Positions 55,227-62,790 of a DNA stretch of 64,000 nucleotides are shown here, piece by piece. The position numbers were made by a program, and so were the translations under genes. Location: contig NZ_ATXW01000001.1 of NCBI RefSeq assembly GCF_000427365.1, forward strand, positions 1-64,000, given 5' to 3'. The DNA comes from Rikenella microfusus DSM 15922 (GTDB lineage Bacteria; Bacteroidota; Bacteroidia; Bacteroidales; Rikenellaceae). Numbering within the stretch: position 1 is the first letter of the stretch; each line of letters begins with the position of its first letter. The notes beneath the pieces were generated by a model. The model was not told the DNA's origin, ran no database searches, and saw only the letters and a list, made by a program, of their open reading frames with translations.

Positions 55227-56798
55227 ATGCGCAACCTTTCACGAATCATATTAGCGTCCGCCCTGCTGGGTACCGCTGTGCCGTCCGCCGAAGCCCAGCA
55301 GGCACGGATCGCGGGCCTGGAGCGGGACGAAAACTATATGCAGCTGCTGTCCCGGCAGTCGCAGCTCAAGGCCGAAGAAGATTCCACCGTAACGCTGATC
55401 AACAACAACCGGAAACTGTTCGAAAGCGGAACGGAACGGAGCAAACTGAGCGAAGAGATCGTACGTCTCGAAGGCGAACTGTTCGAAATCCGGAACCGGA
55501 TAGGCAAGATCACGGCGCAAGTGGCAGCCATCGAACAGGAATATATCATCAAACACATGGACGATCCGGCGACCGGCCCGGAAGAGACGGAACCGAGTGC
55601 GGCGGGCGCACGAAACCTCTTCGCCAACCCGTTTTTCACCGAAAACCTTTCCGGGAAAGATATCGCCCTGTTTTCCGCTGTGCCGTCGATCGAACCGGAA
55701 GCGGCAAAAATCAACAAACGCATCTCCAACCTTTACGGACAACTGACGACCGTCAAACGGCAATACGACGCGGCGGACGATCAGGATACGATCGACAGCC
55801 TGCTGACACGGTCGGGGGAACTGAAAGAACAGATCGAACAGGTGGACGCCCTGATGGAAAGGTTATGGTTGGAAACATACGACCGGAAACTAGACAATTA
55901 CCTCGTCCTGCTGGACAAAATAGGCACCATAGACCGGTTACGTCTGGAACAGCTGGATCAGGAGAGCAGACAGGTGCGCCGGGCCGAAAGTCTCGCAGGC
56001 GAGCAGCTCGCGCCGCTGGCAGCCATCTATCCGTTGCAGAAAAAGCTGACCCTGGATTACGAAATCGCCTTGGCCCAAGCCCTCGGCCTGCGCCTCGCCG
56101 AAGATTCGCTGAACACGGAATCGAAGCGACTTTCCGCTGCCGCGGCGGCACAGGCCGCAACCTATCCCGATATACCTTTCGCCCCCAGAAATCTGGTCAC
56201 ATACGGCCCCATCGTCAAAACCGAGGATGCTGCCCTGCGCAACTACTCGACCGTGGACGACATACCGGTGTTGCATATCCCGAAGAAAGGCATCTATTAC
56301 ACCGTCCAGCTCGCCCTTTACAATACGCGTCCCGGCAATATCAGCGCATTCAAGGGGATGACTCCGGTCATGTACCAGAAGTTGAATAACGGACAGACCC
56401 GCTACGTGGCGGGCGGCTTTACGTCCTATGCCGAGGCGCAGGCGGCCGTAACGCAAATGACGCGTGCCGGATTCCGAGCATCCGTCGTAGCTTTCGCGGA
56501 CGGGGAAGCCACCACCGCCGTAAAAGCGAAAGCTCAGGAAGCAGCCGCACGGCAAGCCGCAGAAAACGCTCATACGAACGGGTATAACGTGGCGATCATT
56601 CCGGCGGCGCTGCGGTTGCCGACAGCCATGCGCGAAACCATTGCGGCACGCGCCCCCGGCAAAACGATCGTCCGGAGTTCTTCGGGATCCGAAGTAATCT
56701 ATTCCGTAGGCGCATTCGCCACCCAGGCAGAAGCCGAAAGACTGGCGGAGGCCCTGCGCAGCCAACCGAATGTAAAAATAAAGGTCGTTGCATTATGA
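55227..56798 (+). CDS. SPOR-domain protein
   Basis: 523 residues with a signal peptide (AVPSAEAQ). A long coiled-coil helix region spans about 30-300 (repeated Leu/Glu heptads, with KRISNLYGQLTTVKRQY). The C-terminus has two SPOR-like repeats: YYTVQLALYNTRPGNISAF with VAGGFTSYAEAQAAVTQM, and VIYSVGAFATQAEAERLAEA. SPOR domains bind denuded glycan at division sites, so a role in envelope division or morphogenesis is likely. Its end overlaps nfeD by 4 bp (ATGA). Confidence 0.85.
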   Translation: MRNLSRIILASALLGTAVPSAEAQQARIAGLERDENYMQLLSRQSQLKAEEDSTVTLINNNRKLFESGTERSKLSEEIVRLEGELFEIRNRIGKITAQVAAIEQEYIIKHMDDPATGPEETEPSAAGARNLFANPFFTENLSGKDIALFSAVPSIEPEAAKINKRISNLYGQLTTVKRQYDAADDQDTIDSLLTRSGELKEQIEQVDALMERLWLETYDRKLDNYLVLLDKIGTIDRLRLEQLDQESRQVRRAESLAGEQLAPLAAIYPLQKKLTLDYEIALAQALGLRLAEDSLNTESKRLSAAAAAQAATYPDIPFAPRNLVTYGPIVKTEDAALRNYSTVDDIPVLHIPKKGIYYTVQLALYNTRPGNISAFKGMTPVMYQKLNNGQTRYVAGGFTSYAEAQAAVTQMTRAGFRASVVAFADGEATTAVKAKAQEAAARQAAENAHTNGYNVAIIPAALRLPTAMRETIAARAPGKTIVRSSSGSEVIYSVGAFATQAEAERLAEALRSQPNVKIKVVAL

Positions 56799-57268
56799 CA
56801 CTGTGGATTACCCTGCTGATCCTTCTGGGAGTGTTGCTGTTCATTGCGGAACTCGTGCTGCTGCCGGGTCTCACCCTCGCGGCTTTGGGCTCGTTCTGTT
56901 GCCTGGTCGGAGCGGTGACATGGGCTTTCGTCGAAGGCGGCACCGCCGCAGGTTTCATCACACTGGGTATCGTCGTCGTCCTGCTTCTCATCCTGACCGC
57001 TTTATTCCTGCGGCCGCGGACGTGGAACCGTTTCACGCTCAAGACCAATATCGAGTCCCGGGTACAACCCCTCGAAATCGAAACACAGGTCGAGGTCGGC
57101 GTACAGGGTACCACGCTCACCCGTCTGGCCCCGATGGGGAAGGTGCAAATAGGCGGCCGGACTTTCGAAGCGAAGTCCCTCGACAGTTATATCGATCCCC
57201 GGCGGCAAGTTACGGTCATCGGATACGATAACGCCAGCATCGTCGTGCGCCCGGTAACCGAAGCATAG
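56795..57268 (+). CDS. NfeD-like protein
   Basis: 157 residues. Two to three hydrophobic helices (TLWITLLILLGVLLFIAELV; GFITLGIVVVLLLILTALF), then a soluble C-terminal OB-fold domain with GVQGTTLTRLAPMGKVQIGG, as in NfeD. Family knowledge: NfeD partners of flotillins organise membrane microdomains. Its start overlaps the SPOR gene stop and floA begins 46 bp downstream, matching the widespread nfeD-floA pairing. Confidence 0.9.
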   Translation: MTLWITLLILLGVLLFIAELVLLPGLTLAALGSFCCLVGAVTWAFVEGGTAAGFITLGIVVVLLLILTALFLRPRTWNRFTLKTNIESRVQPLEIETQVEVGVQGTTLTRLAPMGKVQIGGRTFEAKSLDSYIDPRRQVTVIGYDNASIVVRPVTEA

Positions 57269-57314
57269 GAAGGCACGGCCCGCTTACGATTTTCCACCAA
57301 ACTCTCGATAAAAC

Positions 57315-58292
57315 ATGGAATTCTCGACCACGGCAATCATCATCTCGGCAGTCGCCATCGTACTGCTATGGATCATTCTGTATTTCATTCCGATCGGACT
57401 GTGGTTCTCGGCTATGGTTTCCGGCGTGCGGATGAGCCTGTTGCAGCTCGTACTCATGCGCTGGAGAAAAGTGCCGCCCGGAACGATCGTTTCGGCCATG
57501 ATCGAAGGTACCAAAGCCGGGCTTCACCTGAATCCCAACGAACTGGAGGCCCACTATCTGGCCGGCGGGCATGTCGCCAACGTCGTCCACGCGTTGGTCT
57601 CCGCCCAGAAAGCGAACATCACGCTGGACTTCAAAATGGCCACGGCCATCGACCTGGCGGGCCGTGACGTGTTCGAAGCCGTCCAGATGTCGGTCAATCC
57701 GAAAGTCATCAACACCCCTCCTGTAACGGCCGTAGCGAAAGACGGTATTCAGCTGATCGCCAAAGCGCGGGTAACCGTTCGTGCGAACATCAAGCAGTTG
57801 GTCGGCGGCGCCGGCGAAGAGACCGTACTGGCACGGGTAGGGGAGGGGATAGTCTCCTCGATCGGTTCGTCGGATTCGCATAAGACCGTGCTGGAAAATC
57901 CGGACTTCATCTCGCGCGTCGTACTGGAAAAAGGACTGGATGCCGGGACGGCGTTCGAAATCCTTTCGATCGACATCGCCGACATAGACATCGGACGGAA
58001 TATCGGCGCCGTCCTGCAAATGGACCAGGCCAATGCGGACAAAAACATCGCCCAGGCGCGGGCCGAGGAGAAACGGGCCATGGCGGTAGCTTTGGAGCAG
58101 GAAATGAAAGCCAAAGCGCAGGAAGCGCGGGCCAAAGTGATCGAAGCGGAAGCCGGGATCCCGATGGCGATCGCCGAAGCGTTCCGCAGCGGAAACCTGG
58201 GTATCATGGACTACTATAAAATCCGTAACATACAGGCCGACACATCGATGCGCGAAAGCATCGGGAAACCGGGGGACATCGGCAGGCAATAA
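57315..58292 (+). CDS. floA: flotillin-like protein FloA
   Basis: 325 residues. An N-terminal membrane-associated hairpin ([20 protein letters not shown]) is followed by an SPFH-like domain ([38 protein letters not shown]) and a coiled-coil tail with many Ala-Glu repeats ([20 protein letters not shown]). Matches UPF0365/FloA proteins. It assembles membrane domains with NfeD. Ends 74 bp before the tRNA-Ser pair. Confidence 0.92.
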   Translation: MEFSTTAIIISAVAIVLLWIILYFIPIGLWFSAMVSGVRMSLLQLVLMRWRKVPPGTIVSAMIEGTKAGLHLNPNELEAHYLAGGHVANVVHALVSAQKANITLDFKMATAIDLAGRDVFEAVQMSVNPKVINTPPVTAVAKDGIQLIAKARVTVRANIKQLVGGAGEETVLARVGEGIVSSIGSSDSHKTVLENPDFISRVVLEKGLDAGTAFEILSIDIADIDIGRNIGAVLQMDQANADKNIAQARAEEKRAMAVALEQEMKAKAQEARAKVIEAEAGIPMAIAEAFRSGNLGIMDYYKIRNIQADTSMRESIGKPGDIGRQ

Positions 58293-58315
58293 TTTTTCGG
58301 GAAACCGCAATTTCA

Positions 58316-58347
58316 TTTGGAAGTAAAGACTGAAAGCACTACTTTTG
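58316..58347 (+). promoter_or_regulatory. promoter of the tRNA-Ser pair
   Basis: TTTG at 58316-58319, a 20-bp spacer and TACTTTTG at 58340-58347. The -7 box lies in a 30-bp near-palindrome (58330-58359) with arms CTGAAAGCACTAC and GTACTGCTTTCAG, one mismatch. Confidence 0.6.
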
Positions 58348-58364
58348 TACTGCTTTCAGCGCCC

Positions 58365-58454
<90 letters not shown>

Positions 58455-58518
58455 CAACATTCGTTCATACGATACCGTTTTGCGAAAAACGTCATGACAA
58501 GTTTTCCGCAATAAATCT

Positions 58519-58605
58519 GGAGAGATGCCGGAGTGGTCGATCGGGCCGCACTCGAAATGCGGTGTACGGGCAACTGTACCTAGGGTTCGAATCCCTATCT
58601 CTCCG
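58519..58605 (+). tRNA. tRNA-Ser (CGA)
   Basis: Acceptor stem GGAGAGA/TCTCTCC with discriminator G at 58605. Anticodon stem CCGCA/TGCGG holds loop CTCGAAA, anticodon CGA. Extra arm is long, as in class II tRNAs. CCA is not encoded. All gene content to the right of it is mobile-element-like, so its 3' end is a likely integration site. Confidence 0.95.
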
Positions 58606-58650
58606 CAATAAACGTTGAAAATCAGCCCCTTATTAAAAGAAGGGACTAAA

Positions 58651-58680
58651 AAAGGGACTATTTAGTCCCTTTTTTATTTT
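58651..58680 (+). terminator. terminator after the tRNA-Ser pair
   Basis: AAAGGGACTA / TAGTCCCTTT stem followed by a T-rich run. A direct duplicate of AGGGACTAAA precedes it at 58641. Confidence 0.7.
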
Positions 58681-58716
58681 GTAAAAACCGCTGAAAATAA
58701 CCGACCGTGGTCGTTT

Positions 58717-58929
58717 TCAGAACCTCCACAAACTATACTGCACCCCGATTCCGACATACGGGCCGGGCCTCCTAGAGCCAAAATTGTAGCCATAGCCGAC
58801 CTGTATCCCGATACCCCAGCGTTTTGTGTCCGTCACCGTTCGTTCGACGGTATTTGCGATAGTCTTATAAATCGTCCGCGGGTAGACCTCCAGCCTGTCG
58901 AGCGACACGTTGAAGCCGCTCACGTCCAA
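58717..58929 (-). pseudogene. C-terminal remnant of a phage-type protein
   Basis: About 70 codons without an ATG start (the frame opens only at TTG). The last 35 residues (KRWGIGIQVGYGYNFGSRRP, then GPYVGIGVQYSLWRF) look like the glycine/tyrosine-rich C-terminus of a hypothetical protein common on Bacteroides prophages, from memory and not checked. Homology appears to begin near VSGF at the N-terminal end, where the upstream sequence changes frame and composition, so it is most likely a truncated gene. It faces the tRNA genes. Confidence 0.5.
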
Positions 58930-59018
58930 AGAATACGGGCATCGACTTCGACCAGCGGAAAGTAGACGAAGCGAACCGGAAGGTCATAGACTATGTAAAC
59001 GGGAAAAGCACGAGGTGA
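58926..59018 (+). pseudogene. short C-terminal coding remnant, unidentified
   Basis: An open frame with no start reads NTGIDFDQRKVDEANRKVID then YVNGKSTR and a stop at 59016-59018. Charged, helix-like and protein-like in composition; I do not recognise the family. It abuts the minus-strand remnant head to head, so the junction at about 58930 is probably a deletion scar. Confidence 0.35.
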
Positions 59019-59167
59019 TTTATGCCTATTCACTGACCACTTCGGTGCATTCATAAACAATCTTTATTTCGGATGACGCTTGTCCTTAGTTTTACTTTCG
59101 TAAGCTTACGGGCGGATTCCGAAAAGCCCCGATAGAGTAGGACAACCTTTATCAATCTCTTTCAATC

Positions 59168-59845
59168 ATGATTCTATACCCTGCAAATTCAGAAGACGAT
59201 TTTGTTATCCTCAATGGCATCGGTTATGCCCGTGCCCATCATTATGACCATGTCCAAATTATGGAAACCTGCGACTTCGCTTCGATACCTGCTGATGAAC
59301 CTGTGGCCATCATCGGACATGGAGAACCGCCGGAAGTCATCGAGGGAGGCACCGTGCTGGAGCCGACTCTGGCAGAAAAGATGCCTTGGGAAGTAGGCTC
59401 TATGCTGGATAGCGGAAAATATCAAAAGAAGGCACCGATTCTTTTAATCTCTTGCAGTGCCGGCGTATCATCCAAACAAGAATCGAAAGATTCTTTCGTC
59501 CACTTGCTTGCCGCAGAATTTCCGGGCGTGGCCGTTACCGGGAAACGTGGTATAGCTCTTTTTGGTGAAGCGATTCCCGACACAGTGATCGCCCCCCTCA
59601 AAAGCAAGGAATTTACCGCAGCGGAAATTACCATCCGAGACACACTGGGTTTCAACCGTCCGGCATCTCAAATCGATTGGGGAGATCCGTTTCCGGTCCA
59701 AGCCGGAATTGAAGATAGGGCCGATTTCGTCTACAACCATCCGAAATTAGCTAATTTATACAAGAAACTGAGAGAGATGGCGGAAAATAACGGATATATT
59801 TTGCCGCCCCCGGCGGATGAACTGACCTACATCGCTAACGAATAA
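59168..59845 (+). CDS. putative stand-alone caspase-like (clan CD) cysteine peptidase
   Basis: A 225-residue soluble protein. Two hydrophobic strands each end in the clan CD active-site residues: VAIIGHGEP (His 51 followed by Gly) and ILLISCSAG (Cys 96). Between them lie about 45 residues, the spacing seen in caspases, CHAT and MARTX-type C80 peptidases. The following SKQESKDSFVHLLAAEF helix and VAVTGKRGIALFG strand fit the fold. There is no signal peptide and no fused domain. Not clearly assignable to one Pfam family by eye. It has its own spacer and a strong terminator. It could be an abortive-infection effector or a phage/plasmid factor; this is inference. Confidence 0.65.
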   Translation: MILYPANSEDDFVILNGIGYARAHHYDHVQIMETCDFASIPADEPVAIIGHGEPPEVIEGGTVLEPTLAEKMPWEVGSMLDSGKYQKKAPILLISCSAGVSSKQESKDSFVHLLAAEFPGVAVTGKRGIALFGEAIPDTVIAPLKSKEFTAAEITIRDTLGFNRPASQIDWGDPFPVQAGIEDRADFVYNHPKLANLYKKLREMAENNGYILPPPADELTYIANE

Positions 59846-59936
59846 TTCATATAAGTGGACAGGTTTCCTGCATACTCATTCTGGAGCATGTGCGGGTGCA
59901 TTCCCCCCATTGGTTCAAAACTACCGGTTCAACAGA

Positions 59937-59966
59937 GGCTGGCAATATTGAAATTGCCAGCCTTTT
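59937..59966 (+). terminator. terminator after the caspase-like gene
   Basis: Perfect 10-bp stem GGCTGGCAAT / ATTGCCAGCC (6-base loop) followed by TTTTG. It also separates it from the convergent ClpP-like gene. Confidence 0.85.
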
Positions 59967-59971
59967 GTATT

Positions 59972-61069
59972 TTAATGGAGACTAAAAAGGGGCCGGTTTG
60001 TGTTATAGCCTCCATCTAAACCGCTTCCAGAACCACCACACAACTCCAGTAAACGCGGCACATCCGGATCCTCCTGCGGGACGGTAGTCGTCGGACCGGC
60101 TTTCAGTTTCTCGTTCTCGGCCTCCAATCGGTTTACCTGGGCGGTCAAATCGGCGATCCGTTCGTCTTTGGCGGCGATACCCTCCGCTTGGCTCCGGAGG
60201 TCGGCAAGGTCGGCGTCTTTCGTTTCCAGCCGTTTTTTCAGCTCGCCGATCTCCGCGCCGCGGGATTCCAGCTCATTGTTGAGCTTCTCCACCTGCGCCT
60301 CGGTCAGGCTGTTGTCGGCCTCCCCGTCGAACCCGAAATAGTTCAGGATCGCGTGCCACGTCTTTTTGATTTTCATGGTATGGTCGTTTTGATGAGTAAT
60401 CGGCGGTAAAGAGGGCAGGGCATAGCCCCAAAAGGTCATATCTTCCGCATGGTTTACGATTTCGGCGGCCGCAATAACGGTATCGGCCAGCCCGGCCGCT
60501 ACGGTCTCTTCGGCGTTCAGCCACCTGCCGTGTCCGCCGTCGGCGTCCATCAGCGCGGCGAACTCCTCGGCCGGACGCCCCGAACGGCGGGCGTAGATAC
60601 CGGCGATCAAAGCGTCGGCCTTATCCAGCGTCTCTACCGATTTCAGAAGGTCTTCCCGGTTCCCCTGAACGGTATTCATGGCCCGGTGGATCAGATACAA
60701 AGCGTTTCGGGAGATATGCCGCCGTCCGCTGTCGGCGGCCTGCGCGACGATCGTGGCGGCGGAGGCCACGAAACCGTAACAGGCGGTGAGCACTTCGATG
60801 CCTGCGGCCGAAAGGGCGCAGAGGGTGTCGTGGATCAGCAACGCGTCGTTCACGTTGCCGCCCAGCGAACGGATATTGACTTCCACGGTCGGAACGGATA
60901 GGTTACGGATCTCATCGATCCGCTTCTTGAACGTGTCGTAGGTAGATACTCGTTCGTCGGGATGCTCGAACTGCCACCATTCGGGAATGCCGATAATCCC
61001 CTCTATATCGATCGCCGCACGGCCGTCCGCACGATTGCTGATACTGATCCTCCCTAACTGTAAGGCCAT
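59972..61069 (-). CDS. ClpP-type phage prohead protease with coiled-coil scaffold tail
   Basis: 365 residues. The N-terminal 190 are a ClpP/S14-like fold: VEVNIRSLGGNVNDAL, catalytic Ser in CYGFVASAATIVAQA and His in NALYLIHRAM. From about 230 to 345 there is a strong coiled coil (ESRGAEIGELKKRLETKDAD; EAENEKLKAG). This is the arrangement of phage head-maturation proteases fused to a scaffold. No portal, capsid or terminase genes are next to it, so it is probably an orphaned remnant of a prophage. It ends in an open C-terminus NRPLFSLH. Confidence 0.8.
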   Translation of the reverse strand: MALQLGRISISNRADGRAAIDIEGIIGIPEWWQFEHPDERVSTYDTFKKRIDEIRNLSVPTVEVNIRSLGGNVNDALLIHDTLCALSAAGIEVLTACYGFVASAATIVAQAADSGRRHISRNALYLIHRAMNTVQGNREDLLKSVETLDKADALIAGIYARRSGRPAEEFAALMDADGGHGRWLNAEETVAAGLADTVIAAAEIVNHAEDMTFWGYALPSLPPITHQNDHTMKIKKTWHAILNYFGFDGEADNSLTEAQVEKLNNELESRGAEIGELKKRLETKDADLADLRSQAEGIAAKDERIADLTAQVNRLEAENEKLKAGPTTTVPQEDPDVPRLLELCGGSGSGLDGGYNTNRPLFSLH

Positions 61070-61073
61070 AAAA

Positions 61074-61106
61074 CAAAAAATCTACCTTTGTCTCCAAAGG
61101 TAGATT
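61074..61106 (-). terminator. palindromic hairpin before the ClpP-like gene
   Basis: AATCTACCTTTG TCTC CAAAGGTAGATT (12-bp perfect arms, 61079-61106), followed on the minus strand by TTTTTTG. It can terminate the upstream cassette. Both arms contain a TAnnTTTG box (TACCTTTG), so it may also carry the promoter of the ClpP-like gene. Confidence 0.6.
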
Positions 61107-61133
61107 CCCTATTCCCCAAACGTTCGTACAATC

Positions 61134-61163
61134 TTTACAAAAGCCTCTGCATACATAGAGGCT
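61134..61163 (-). terminator. terminator of the DUF4160/DUF2442 cassette
   Basis: On the minus strand AGCCTCT / AGAGGCT (7-bp stem, 8-base loop) followed by TTTTG, 13 bp after the stop of the last cassette gene. Confidence 0.75.
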
Positions 61164-61176
61164 GAAGCAAGTCGTT

Positions 61177-61587
61177 TTACAACGAAATTGTCTTGAGTTT
61201 GTCTCCGAGTTGGTGCAGTGCCGCCTCGATTTCGCGTTTGCGATCCTCCGACGGGATTTTACGCCCCGCGATGTAGGACGCCATAACGCTCTGCGGGATT
61301 TTGATCATCCGGGCGAACTGCGACACGTTGATAAACGGCATCGCCTTGAAAGCCCGCGCTATCGGATTTAGCGGCTCCGGTTCTTCGTAAGCGAAACTTT
61401 CAAAACTAACGTCTTCGTCGATCTCATCCCAATGGATTCCGCAGGGAGACAAACGGTATGCCGAACGTTGTTCTTCCGTCGCTGCCTGTAACCGAGGATA
61501 CCACATCAAAGACTGCCCATGCTCGGCACCTGTATCGGTTCGGATGAATATCTTTTCATCTTCGAACCAAACCCTCTCTATTCTCAC
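61177..61587 (-). CDS. DUF2442 domain fused to a helix-turn-helix
   Basis: 136 residues. The N-terminal 75 match DUF2442 (SLMWYPRLQAATEEQRSAYR, SPCGIHWDEIDEDVSFESFA). After a Pro-rich hinge, the last 60 residues are an XRE-like HTH (FINVSQFARMIKIPQSVMAS, YIAGRKIPSEDRKREIEAAL). It is likely the DNA-binding antitoxin or autoregulator of the cassette. It overlaps the preceding DUF2442 gene by 4 bp (ATGA). Confidence 0.75.
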   Translation of the reverse strand: MRIERVWFEDEKIFIRTDTGAEHGQSLMWYPRLQAATEEQRSAYRLSPCGIHWDEIDEDVSFESFAYEEPEPLNPIARAFKAMPFINVSQFARMIKIPQSVMASYIAGRKIPSEDRKREIEAALHQLGDKLKTISL

Positions 61588-61832
61588 GCTACCACTCCCT
61601 GATGATACAAGTATTCCGGTGCAAAATCAGCTCCATTGTACCACTCTATGGTCCAGGGAGTCAAAGCAAATTGAATGAATTTATTGCGATCTTTGAGCGG
61701 TTCGAATAGTTTCCCTTTTAACAAAGGCAAGAAATCGATACGCCGCTTCGTTCCATCGTTAAAAGTCAGCAGCATCGTAAAATCCGCTATATACTCGACA
61801 TCCGTTATCCAAACCAATTCCAGTCCTTCCAT
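61584..61832 (-). CDS. DUF2442 family protein
   Basis: 82 residues: VEYIADFTMLLTFNDGTKRR, DFLPLLKGKLFEPLKDRNKF, PWTIEWYNGADFAPEYLY. The WYNGADFAPEYLY end is a mark of DUF2442. Usually paired with a DUF4160 gene in TA-like loci. It is followed by the HTH fusion gene with 4-bp overlap and preceded by DUF4160 at 10 bp. Confidence 0.78.
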   Translation of the reverse strand: MEGLELVWITDVEYIADFTMLLTFNDGTKRRIDFLPLLKGKLFEPLKDRNKFIQFALTPWTIEWYNGADFAPEYLYHQGVVA

Positions 61833-61842
61833 GATTCGATCG

Positions 61843-62100
61843 TTATTTTAAAGGTTCGATACCCATCAGTTCCTCTCCGCGTTGTAATCTTTCCCAGTTC
61901 TCCATTAGCTCATCTCGATGTAGATCAAGCCACTGAGAAACCAGTTTTACCACTCGAAGAGGCAACTGTCCTCGTATGACTTCACTGTTGATTCCCACTA
62001 ATGCCCGGTGATTACCATATTTCACATGGAAATGCGGTGGATTATGATCGTCCGCAAACATCACAATGACAATACCAAAGAAACGGCATATTTCAGGCAT
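61843..62100 (-). CDS. DUF4160 family protein
   Basis: 85 residues: FFGIVIVMFADDHNPPHFHV, KYGNHRALVGINSEVIRGQL, LVSQWLDLHRDELMENWERL. The DHNPPHFHVKYG motif is the DUF4160 signature, with a His/Asp-rich site that could be catalytic. In this pair DUF4160 is the candidate toxin and DUF2442 the candidate antitoxin (family context; function not proven here). First gene after the operator/promoter. Confidence 0.8.
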   Translation of the reverse strand: MPEICRFFGIVIVMFADDHNPPHFHVKYGNHRALVGINSEVIRGQLPLRVVKLVSQWLDLHRDELMENWERLQRGEELMGIEPLK

Positions 62101-62124
62101 AACTACTTGCTATATTTGTCATAA

Positions 62125-62151
62125 CAAAGGTAGGTAATAAAATTATTACCT
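62125..62151 (-). promoter_or_regulatory. operator/promoter of the DUF4160/DUF2442 cassette
   Basis: AGGTAATAA AA TTATTACCT (62132-62151) is a perfect 9-bp inverted repeat. On the minus strand it abuts the -7 box TACCTTTG (62125-62132), 25 bp before the DUF4160 start. The palindrome covers the -7/-33 spacer, so binding by the HTH protein would repress transcription. Confidence 0.6.
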
Positions 62152-62173
62152 GCAAACCCCTTGCCAAAATTTT

Positions 62174-62332
62174 TCACAAGTCCCTATACCGATACACGGC
62201 GGCTTGCACCGTGTCCTCCGAGACGTTGAACGCCTCCGCAGTACGGGTAATCGCGTCCATCTTGGGCACCCCGCCCTCCACCAGCCGCCGGTAGTGGCGC
62301 ACATGCTCCCGCATCGCTTCATCTACATTCAT
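62174..62332 (-). CDS. small HTH-like phage-type protein
   Basis: 52 residues from MNVDEAMREHVRHYRRLVEG (62332). ITRTAEAFNVSEDTVQAAVY resembles a helix-turn-helix. It follows the stop codon of the remnant at 62338 by a few bases, so it may be translationally coupled. Family not recognised; an in-frame ATG further upstream (62371) overlaps the remnant. Confidence 0.45.
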   Translation of the reverse strand: MNVDEAMREHVRHYRRLVEGGVPKMDAITRTAEAFNVSEDTVQAAVYRYRDL

Positions 62333-62337
62333 AACTT

Positions 62338-62478
62338 TAATACGTTGCCTGTTGAACCATCGCACGGACACGGTTCTGCGTATCCGTAATTTCCATTTCC
62401 AATACGTGCACCCGAATATTATCGACCCGCGTATTCACCGCCTGAATATTCGGGAAATACGACAGCAATATTTTCACG
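62338..62478 (-). pseudogene. partial open frame, phage-type remnant
   Basis: On the minus strand an open frame (GTG start at best) reads VKILLSYFPNIQAVNTRVDN, IRVHVLEMEITDTQNRVRAM, VQQATY then stop (about 62338). It looks protein-like but is truncated at its 5' end, next to the restriction-enzyme fragment. I do not recognise the family. Confidence 0.35.
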
Positions 62479-62490
62479 GTAAAGAGTAAA

Positions 62491-62790
62491 ATGGACTTTG
62501 ACAAGGCCTACAAAGCTAAGAAACATATAACTGACTATGTATTCAGCGACAGCAAGGGAGAACGGCAATTTGCTCATGATCTTGACGAAGCCAAGGAAGT
62601 TGTAGTATATGCCAAGTTACCGCGGACTTTCCAAATACCGACTCCGGTTGGAAATTATGCACCGGACTGGGCTATTGCCATGGAGGTAAATGGAATAAAG
62701 CATATTTTCTTTATTGCTGAAAATTTATCCGTGATTTGTTTGTTTTCTCCTCTTTCTGTGGATTGGCATTTGCTGATATACGAAGATTAA
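62491..62790 (+). pseudogene. fragment of type III restriction enzyme Res subunit
   Basis: Residues 1-78 (FDKAYKAKKHITDYVFSDSK, GERQFAHDL, YAKLPRTFQIPTPVGNYAPD, WAIAMEVNGIKHIFFIAE) look like the C-terminal nuclease end of a type III Res protein, with the PD-x-ExK style site YAPDW...FIAE. Everything before (helicase) is missing. Past FIAE (about 62720) the reading frame runs into integrase sequence. The ORF is therefore a chimeric, non-functional remnant. Confidence 0.7.
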
